This document shows positions 56,766 to 64,000 of a stretch of DNA of 64,000 nucleotides, in pieces (the stretch's first letter is position 1; every line of letters starts with the position of its first letter). The stretch is from Arachis hypogaea (lineage: Eukaryota > Streptophyta > Magnoliopsida > Fabales > Fabaceae). A program made the position numbers and the translations under genes. The notes beneath the pieces were generated by a model. It was given only the letters and a program-made list of their open reading frames with translations, was not told where the DNA came from and ran no database searches. The DNA lies in assembly GCF_003086295.3 (NCBI RefSeq), contig NC_092039.1:67661649-67725648 (forward strand), given 5' to 3'.

Positions 56766-56783
56766 GGTGGGAGACAACCCACC
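56766..56783 (+). promoter_or_regulatory. Post-ORF1 stem-loop, GGTGGG stem (element C)
   Basis: GGTGGG-AGACAA-CCCACC lies 50 nt after the ORF1 end, preceded by AAGTGCTA and followed by ATGGTATGATCG. Confidence 0.72.
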
Positions 56784-56914
56784 ATGGTATGATCGTTCCT
56801 TCTTTCAGTTTTAATTTTAGTATGTTTTTGAGTTTTGATTGAACCTGGAATCATGCATAGCATTCATATTAAGCATTGCATTCTGCACACTGCATTATAA
56901 AAAAAAAAGAAAGG

Positions 56915-57450
56915 GCACGCGATGCGCAGCGTCACCGACGCGTCCGCGTCCCCTATGCCTTAAAAGAAAAGAGACTTTACAGAGAGTCACGCGAGAGCAT
57001 GGCTGGAGGCGTGCCTTTGGCACAAATTAATCCATGCGACCGCGTGGATGACGCGATCGCGTCATTAATGAAATAGCCTCCCCACGCGTCCGCGTCACCT
57101 ACGCGACCGCGTGGCCTTGTAAATCGACGTCAAAAGGGTGTATGGCCGAAAGTTACGCTGGAGCTGGGCTGAAGCTGTGCTAGCCATACAAGCCCTGCCG
57201 TACGAACGCGTGCCTCACGCGTCCGTGCCGTTTTCATAATTTAGCCATCCACGCGATCGCGTCAACCACGCGACCGCGTCACCCTCAAAAGTGGCAACAT
57301 GATTTTCGAATAGAGTGTTGTGCGAGCGCGAGGCTGCCCTCGCGCCACTAGCACAAACCATGTCACGCGTCCGTGTGACCGACGCTCCCGCGTCACCTCA
57401 CTTATGTGCTACCTGCGTTAATGCGTCACTCACGAGTCCGCGTCACAAGC
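56915..57450 (+). repeat. CACGCGTCCGCGTCA palindrome array (element C)
   Basis: It is homologous to B 49870-50420, with two larger units marked by CAGAGAGTCACGCGA (56981) and a decayed AGAGTGTTGTGCGAG (57311). Confidence 0.83.
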
Positions 57451-58027
57451 GGCGCACAACTTATCTTAATCTGCCAAAATATCTTATCTTTTTCTTCCCC
57501 TTCCTCCTTCTTCCCTTTTTCTTCTTTCTTCTTTCTTTCTTTTTTTTATTATTTTCATGCATTTTTATGTTGGTGTTGGAGCCTTATTTGGATTTTACTT
57601 TATTATAACTGAGCTTGTGGATATTATAAGGATTGGTTTGACAATTGATATTTTAAATTTGGCTCTCATATATATTTGGATTTATTACTTTCATTCCTCT
57701 TTTAACTCACAATACTTGTAATCCACCTGTATTTGAGATTATCATTCACAATTGTCATCATACAAGTGCTCTTTAATCCAGCTTATTTTAACAATTGATG
57801 CTTGACCTATGCTTCTCATGCCTTTTCCTGCATGCTTTTACACATCTTGCATCTAATTGATTTAATATGCCTTGCTATATTTCCATTGATGTCCTAATTG
57901 CATGTAGTCGCGACCATGTATTTAAGACATTATCCCTTACCTTGGCATTGATTATCACTTAAATCTTCCTCCTCCCGGTTCTAGCTATTTAAATTACATG
58001 TCCCTTTCCTTTCTCCCTTTTTTCAGG
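57451..58027 (+). other. Pyrimidine-rich leader before the ORF2 stub (element C)
   Basis: T/C-rich sequence ends TTTTTTCAGG directly before ATG 58028. There is no gene. Confidence 0.55.
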
Positions 58028-58201
58028 ATGGCCACCAAGAAGGGTAGAAAGAAAGCTACTCCCAACCCACCGGCAAGACAAGGAACAAAAAGAGCACCAG
58101 CTGAGGAACCACAACCCCCATCTACCTGCACATCTCAGCATGCACCGAGGACGGTGCAATCTTCAAGTGTGGGGAGGTCGATACCGATCTCCACGTGTTA
58201 G
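58028..58201 (+). pseudogene. ORF2 stub, internally deleted (element C)
   Basis: MATKKGRKKATPNPPARQGT is a basic N-terminus. The frame then runs directly through the AGGA hairpin (HAPRTVQSSSVGRS) to a stop at 58201. The domain present in D and F is missing. Confidence 0.65.
58141..58180 (+). promoter_or_regulatory. AGGA-loop hairpin plus internal PPT-like tract (element C)
   Basis: TGCACCG-AGGA-CGGTGCA is a perfect 7-bp stem, followed by TTCAAGTGTGGGGAGGT. B has T.G where C has C-G in this stem. Confidence 0.7.
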
Positions 58202-59598
58202 TTATTATCTTCTCAACACCAATATTCTATTCTCTTTGTTTGTTCATTGTTGCGTTGCATAGTAGATTGCATATGTAGTTGATTGTTTGCATTTAGTTAC
58301 TACTTGGTTGAAGTAATAGTTTCTTTTTCAAGAAATTTTTATAGTATTTCACTAATTTAAATTGAAAAATTTGTGTTAAACTTATTTGAAAGTTGTATTT
58401 GGAACATGGTTTTTGAGCTAAAGAACACACAACCTGTGAGATTTGAGCTTACTTACATGGTTACATTATTTAACCATAAATATTTTATTCTTGTGTGTTT
58501 TCTTCTCTATAACTGCAATCTTTGCTTTGTTCCATTCTATATGTCCATTATTTAGTGTATTTACATGCTTGCATATGATTGAGGCCATATTTGATTATTA
58601 ACTTACTTATCCCAAATAAAGCCCACCCTTTTATGTCACCCTTGTTAGCCACCTTGAGCTTTTTAATCCCCTTTTGTTTTATAACCACATTACTAGCCTT
58701 AAGTAGAAAAACAAATTAAAAAATCCCAAGTTGAATCCTTGGTTAGCTTAAGATAGATATTGTGTATAATTTAAGTGTGGGAAATTTTATGGGAACATGT
58801 GATGATAGAAAAAGTAGGAAATTAAATTGAATAAGTTATTTGAAAATTTGGGAAGCATGCTCATGTGAAATCAAAATAATTAAATTACCATGTGCATTGA
58901 TAAAAAAAATAATAAAAAAACATAAAAATAAATAATAGAAAAAAAATTAAGTAATTAAATAAGGGGATACAAAAAAAATTATTACCAAAAATGCAAAATA
59001 AAAAGAATCAATACACATGGGACAAAATTCAAAAATAAGTTTGATACATGAGCATGTAATACAAAAGTGGAAAATTGGGCAGCTAGGCAAGATTTCTAGA
59101 TTATATAGAGTATGTATATGTTAGGTGACATCTTAGACTAATCAAGGGTTCAATTATTAGCTCACTTAGCCTTATATATATACCCTTACCCTTACCTTAG
59201 TCCCATTACAACTTTGAAAAAGACCTCATGATGTTTGTATGTATACATTAAATATTTGTTGATTGGTTTGATGAAGAACAAAGTTTAGAAAGCATGATTA
59301 GAGAAGAATAGAGTGATTACCCTATACACTAGAGAGACTAGAGTGATATACATTACCAGTGAGGGTTCAATGCTTGATTCTATGTTCCCTGCTTTCATCA
59401 GCTATCTTCTTACAAGTTTACTTACTTTTTATGGTATAATTTGAATTAGTGGAATTTGGTTCATATTTATCTTGAAGAACTTATTTACTTTTAACCAAGT
59501 AGGTAGAAACATTTTGCATTGTGTTGCATTCATATAGATAGGTTGCATTTCATACATCCTACCATTCTGTCTTCACTCCTTTATAGCTTCTCTTGAGC
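58202..59598 (+). other. 3' non-coding tail of element C
   Basis: AT-rich sequence homologous to the tail of B. I see no gene. Confidence 0.6.
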
Positions 59599-59637
59599 TT
59601 AGCATGAGGACATGCTAATGTTTAAGTGTAGGGAGGT
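59599..59637 (+). promoter_or_regulatory. AGGA-loop hairpin and polypurine tract before the 3' LTR (element C)
   Basis: TTAGCATG-AGGA-CATGCTAA is followed by TTTAAGTGTAGGGAGGT and the LTR at 59638. Confidence 0.78.
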
Positions 59638-61178
59638 TGATAAACCACTATTTTATGGTTTATCTTGTGCTTAATTGAGTGAATTTTATCAATCTTTCAT
59701 GCACTTATTCATATGATTTGCATGTTTTATATTTTCCTTCCTGATTCTGTGCTATGATTGAAAACATGCTTCTTTGCCTTTTATTTTCTTTTATTTAAAT
59801 AATCTCTTATTATCATTTGATGCCTTGATATGTGTGTTAAGTAATTTCAGGGATTACAAGGCAAGAATGGCTCAGAGGATGGAAAGGAAGCATGCAAAAG
59901 TGGAAGGAATACAAGAAGTTGAAAAAATTGCTAAGCTGTCCAGCCTGACCTCTTTGCACTCAAACGGTCATAACTTGAGCTACAAAGGTCCAAATGATGT
60001 GGTTCCACTTGCATTGAAAAGCTAACGTCTGGGGCTTCGATTTGATATATAACTCGCTATAGTGGCCATACAGATAGGCGATGCGAACGCGCGCTCCACG
60101 CGGACACGTCGCATCTGCGAATCTCATTCCACGCAAACGCGTGGATGACGCCTCCGCGTCACTTGGTCGCGACCTGTACGGACCAGAAAGCGCTGGGAGT
60201 GACTTCTGGGCTATTTTTGACCAAGTTCTCGGCCCAGAAAACACAGATTAGAGGCTAAGAGTGGAGCAGAATCAAATCATTCATTCATAATTCACTTTTT
60301 ATAGTTTAGATGTAGTTTTTAGAGAAAGAGGTTCTCTCCTCTCTCTTAGGATTAGGATTAGGATTAGAATTTATTTTAGGATTAGGATTTCTTTTCACCT
60401 CAAGATTATTTCATCTTCATATCAGGTTCAATGTTCCTGTTTTTATTTATTTTCTCTTTTACTCTTAGACAATTTAATGCTTGTATTACATATGTTGCCT
60501 ATTTGACTTATGAGCCATTCATGTTGGGATTTTCTTAATTAATATAATTTGAAGTATTTCAGACTTATGATTATTTTCTCTAATTCATGTTATTGACGCT
60601 TGGGTTTTATCCAAATTATTTTCATTCAAGTAGATTTTATTCCCTTTTGGCTTTAATTGATTAATTGGAAGCTCTTGAGTTATCAACTATTCATGATTGA
60701 TTGTTATGTCGGCTAATTAACTGAAATTCCACTAACTCTAGTCTTTCCTTAGGAGTTGGCTAGGACTTGGGAAATCTAACGAATTGGTTCACTTGACTTT
60801 CCCTTGCTTACGCAAAGGTTAACTAAGTGGGATTAACTTCCATTCTCATAGGAGTAATTAGGATAGGACTTCCGAATTTTCATATCTTGCCAAGAGTTTA
60901 TTTTATAGTTAATTATTTTATTTTATTTGTCATTTAATTTACTTGTTCCTCACTTTCAAAACCCCAATTTACAAAAACCATAACAAATAATAAGAACATA
61001 TCTCCCTGTAATTCCTTGAGAAGACGACCCGCGGTTTGAATACTCGGTTATCAATTTTAAAAAGGGTTTGTTACTTGTGACAACCAAAACGTTTGTACGA
61101 AGGGATTTCTGTTGGTTCAGAATCTATACTTACAACGGGACTTTATAAAATTCTTTACTAGCAAAAATCCTAACTTCA
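59638..61178 (+). repeat. 3' LTR of element C
   Basis: 1,541 bp, the same length as the 5' LTR. It ends AATCCTAACTTCA, then CTGAT and the rest of B's LTR. Confidence 0.95.
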
Positions 61179-61183
61179 CTGAT

Positions 61184-62121
61184 GCGTACGCGTGACATGC
61201 GCGATCTGCAGAAATTACAGAATACGCTGAAGATGATTTTGGGCCGCGTTTTGACCCAGATTTCGGCCCAGGAATGTAGATTAAAGTCAGGGAACATGCA
61301 GAGACTCAAAGGAGGAGATCATAATACACTTTTTATAATTAAGATGTAGTTTTTAGAGAGAGAGGCTCTCTCCTCTCTCTTAGGATTTAGGATTATAATT
61401 TCTATTTAGATTAGGAATATTTCTTCTTCATCCCAGGTTCAATGTTCTTTTTTGTTATTTTTTCTTTTATTTGTTTATGAACTTTTCATGTTAGGATTCT
61501 CTTAAATAATATAATTTGAGGTATTTCAGACTCATGATTGCTTTTCCTTATTTATAATTTAGATTATTTACTATTGGCTTTGGTTGATTAATTGGTAACT
61601 CTTGAGTTGTCAAACTCATCATGATTGATAATTAATATCTTTGCTGATTCATTTAGATTCCTATAACTCTAGTCTTTTCTTGAGGAGTTGACTAGGACTT
61701 TAGGTGTTAAATTAATTTGTCCACTTAACTGACCTTCATAGTTAGAGGTTGACTTAGTGGTAGCAGAAATATAATTCTCATCACCATTGATAAGGATAAC
61801 TAGGATAGGACTTCCAGTTTTCATACCTTGCCAAGAGTTTTATTAGTTATTGATTTATTAACTTCTGCAAACCATTTCTTTTTTAAAAACCTTTTCAAAA
61901 CCCAAAACACTATTTTTCATAACCAATAATAAATAATACTTCCCTGCAATTCCTTGAGAAGACGACCTAAGGTTTAAATACTTCGGTTTATAAATTTATT
62001 GGGTTTTGTTACTTGGGACAACCAAACGTTTGTACGAAAGGATTTTTTGTTGGTTTAGAAGCTATACTTACAACGCAGTCATATTTTTATATTTCTTTAC
62101 CGATAGGAAATTTGTTCGTCA
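61184..62121 (+). repeat. 3' LTR of element B, second part
   Basis: It continues at GCGTACGCGTGACATGCGCG exactly where the first part stopped and ends TTTGTTCGTCA. The two parts sum to 1,409 bp, against 1,415 bp for the 5' LTR. Open frame 62013-62261 begins in this LTR and only its end is pol. Confidence 0.94.
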
Positions 62122-62126
62122 ACTAT

Positions 62127-63722
62127 ACCACCACGGAGAAAGAACTTTTAGCCATAGTTTTTGCTTTTGATAAGTTTAGATCATATCTCATTGGCTCAAA
62201 AGTAATTGTGTTCACTGATCATGCAGCACTCAAATACTTGCTTACCAAACAAGAATCTTAGCCCAGACTAATAAGGTGGATCCTGCTGCTCCAAGAATTT
62301 GATATTGAGATTAAAGATAGGAGTGGAGCAGAGAACAAGGTAGCTGACCACCTCTCAAGGATCCCACAAGAAGAAGAAATGCAGCAAGTAGCAGTAAATG
62401 AAAGCTTTCCTAATGAACAATTGATGATGATTCGATTAGCCCCTTGGTTTGCAGACATAGCTAAATTCAAGGCTATTGGGGAGCTATCAACTAACATCAA
62501 TAAGCACATGAGAAGGAAGCTAATCAAGGATGCCAAACACTACATCTGGGATGACCCCTATTTGTTCAAAAAGTGTACTGATGGTGTCCTAAGAAGGTGT
62601 ATATCCCATGAAGAAGGGCAGGAAGTGTTATGGCAGTGTCATGGGTCAGCATATAGAGGTCACTTCAGTGGAGAAAGGACATCAGCAAAAGTGCTCCAAT
62701 CCAAATTTTAATGGCCAACAGTGTTTAAGGATGCCAAGGAAATGGTGTCAAGGTGTGATGAATGTCAAAGAGCTGGTAATCTAACAAAGAGGAATGAGAT
62801 ACCACAGCAATACATACTAGAGCTAGAACTATTTGACGTATGGAGGATTGATTTTATGGGACCCTTCCCAACCTCCTACTCAAATAGCTACATATTAGTG
62901 GTTGTTGATTATGTCTTAAGGTGGGTAGAGGCCATAGCTACTGCAATAAATGATAACAATATTATGATAAGCTTCTTGAGAAGGAATATCTTCAGCAGAT
63001 TTGGAGTTCCCAGAGCTCTCATTAGTGATGGAGGATCACATTTCTGCAACAAACAACAGGAAGCACTCCTTCTCAGATATGGAGTAAAGCACAAAGTGGC
63101 AACTCTATACCACCCACAGACCAACGAGCAAGCTGAGATCTCCAACAGAGAGCTAAAAAGGATTCTCGAAAAAACTGTTAGAAGCTCAGTAAAGGACTGG
63201 TCTAAGAAGCTAGACGATGCTCTATGGGCCTACAGGACAGCCTTCAAGACCCCCATTGGAATGTCACCATACCAATTAGTATTTGGCAAGGTTTGTCACT
63301 TGCCAATTGAACTGGAGTATAGAACCTTCTGGGCTCTAAAACTACTGAATTTTGATGAGCAAGCTGTTGGAGAAAAGAGATTAATGCAACTCAATGAACT
63401 GGAAGAGTTTAGAAATCAAGCATATGAGAATGCAAAAATCTACAAAGAGAACACAAAAAGGTGGCATGACCAAAAGATAGCAAGAAGGGAGTTCACTGAA
63501 GGACAGAAGGTGTTACTCTACAACTCAAGACTCAAGTTCTTCCCTAGAAAACTTAAGTCTCGATGGTCAGGACCTTTCACCATACTCAAAGTGTTTCCCT
63601 ATGGTCATGTGGAGCTCATGGAGGACAAGACTCAGAGAACTTTTTCTGTCAATAGCCATAGACTCAAACACTACTTGGGAGGCTCCTTGGAGGAGCAAAT
63701 AGTGAGCTACAAGCTTAGCTAA
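62127..63722 (+). pseudogene. pol: RNase H remainder and integrase (element A)
   Basis: The frame resumes with [16 protein letters not shown] after ACTAT at 62122-62126. Stops lie at 62259-62261 (TAG) and 62709-62711 (TAA); otherwise the frame is open to TAA at 63720-63722. RNase H motifs are VFTDHAAL and VADHLSR. The integrase finger HHCC runs over about 62635-62775. The DDE core is D in RIDFMGP (the usual G is R), D in ISDGGSHF and E in QAEISNRE. The usual YHPQTNGQ reads [12 protein letters not shown]-type C-terminus is near 63565. Confidence 0.92.
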
Positions 63723-63763
63723 AGATGAAGGAATGTCAAGCAAATGAGAATAAAGAAGCGGTA

Positions 63764-63781
63764 GTTGGGAGGCACCCCAAC
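63764..63781 (+). promoter_or_regulatory. Post-integrase stem-loop, GTTGGG stem (element A)
   Basis: GTTGGG-AGGCAC-CCCAAC lies 41 nt after the integrase stop, preceded by AAGCGGTA. It has a fourth version of the outer stem, still fully paired. Confidence 0.72.
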
Positions 63782-64000
63782 ACTTTATCCTTTTTTGTTT
63801 AATTACTTTTCTTAGAAGTAGTTTAAATTCTGTTACATTAGATAGTTTAAATTTCAGTAATTAGGATTAGTTTACAATTGTAGATTAGAGAGTTTGATAT
63901 TAGCTTTGATAGCTAGATTTTCTTTACACTCTCTTATTTCTTTCTACTTAGGAATTGCAACTTGATGAGTGCATAACTAATGATGAGTGAATGGGCTGAG
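63782..64000 (+). other. Start of the 3' non-coding spacer of element A
   Basis: AT-rich sequence with no gene or repeat unit that I can recognise. The rest of A is outside the window. Confidence 0.5.

Larger units (their letters stand above)
53067..61178 (+). mobile_element. Element C: non-autonomous LTR element inserted in the 3' LTR of B
   Basis: It is 8,112 bp, with two LTRs of 1,541 bp each, PBS, ORF1, hairpin, palindrome array, ORF2 stub, tail and PPT. It is flanked by CTGAC (53062-53066) and CTGAT (61179-61183), one base apart. By eye the LTRs differ at roughly 50 places (about 3%), mostly transitions. Confidence 0.96.
46336..62121 (+). mobile_element. Element B: non-autonomous LTR element inserted in pol of A
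   Basis: 5' LTR 46336-47750, PBS, leader, ORF1, hairpin, palindrome array, ORF2 stub, tail, PPT and 3' LTR. The 3' LTR is split at 53066 by element C and resumes at 61184. Without C the element is about 7.7 kb. It has no gag or pol domain. ACTAT flanks it. Confidence 0.94.
39790..64000 (+). mobile_element. Element A: autonomous-type Ty3/gypsy element split by B
   Basis: 5' LTR, PBS, gag, protease, RT and the start of RNase H are left of 46335. The rest of RNase H and integrase are at 62127-63722, and the 3' end is outside the window. It has more stops and frameshifts than I, and it hosts B, which hosts C, so it is the oldest of the three. Confidence 0.9.

Noticed and set aside
61384..61400. 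Telomere-like TTAGGAT repeats, as an interstitial telomere
   Set aside because: The unit is TTAGGAT, not TTTAGGG, only two to four copies, and it is a fixed part of the LTR family.
46336..62121. A host gene carried inside the non-autonomous elements
   Set aside because: ORF1 is shared by four elements here, so it behaves as part of the family. A host origin is possible but I cannot see one.

Overview
This window looks like plant intergenic heterochromatin, most likely from a legume and probably peanut (Arachis). It consists of Ty3/gypsy LTR retrotransposons, many nested in one another. Four things support this: primer-binding sites matching the 3' end of plant tRNA-Asp; LTRs beginning TGATGAGCGGATA and ending GTGCACCA, which I recall as the Arachis FIDEL family; arrays of GGCGTTTAACGCC-type palindromes; and an AT-rich background with no host gene, tRNA or rRNA that I could find. 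The species call is from memory of those LTRs and is not proven. Element letters below are mine.

Layout. 1-~7080, element E (+): 3' half of an autonomous element, with RNase H-integrase, a downstream ORF2 and a 3' LTR carrying a compound satellite. ~7085-10614, element F (+): an integrase fragment, a palindrome array and an ORF2 remnant. ~10615-13140, element G (+): LTR, PBS and the start of an unusual ORF1. 13141-30568, element H (+, FIDEL-like): 5' LTR, leader, gag and an LTR scrap. H gag is split by element I (17155-29467, minus), a complete FIDEL-like element with two LTRs, PBS, gag-pro-RT-RNase H-integrase, ORF2 and an ACCAT target duplication. 30569-~39788, element D (minus): a 5'-truncated non-autonomous element interrupted by a FIDEL-like solo LTR (32588-34204, duplication AAAGT). 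~39790-64000, element A (+): LTR, PBS, gag and pol. A is split inside RNase H by element B (46336-62121, duplication ACTAT). B's 3' LTR is itself split by element C (53067-61178, duplication CTGAC/CTGAT). B and C are non-autonomous.

How the parts fit. E, I and A carry gag-pol. Every coding region has premature stops, frameshifts or deletions, so nothing here looks able to move by itself. B, C, D and G lack pol. Instead they carry a conserved ORF1 (start MNSHPFGYE, proline-rich middle, acidic region, tryptophan-rich end KHWW...KPP) that I do not recognise. F has the same 3' half as B, C and D but with an integrase in front, so it looks like a relic of their autonomous partner.

Most interesting signals. 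(1) A stem-loop about 40-50 nt after the integrase or ORF1 stop occurs in all seven elements where that spot is present; the loop is nearly constant, while the three outer base pairs change together. (2) A second stem-loop with a constant AGGA loop and a changing stem sits just before the polypurine tract of the 3' LTR, and a second copy of hairpin plus tract lies next to ORF2. This gives ten hairpins in five elements and could mark an internal plus-strand priming site or an RNA element. (3) Each family has its own GC-rich palindrome array in the LTR, leader or spacer, and one array is translated in frame within gag-pol.
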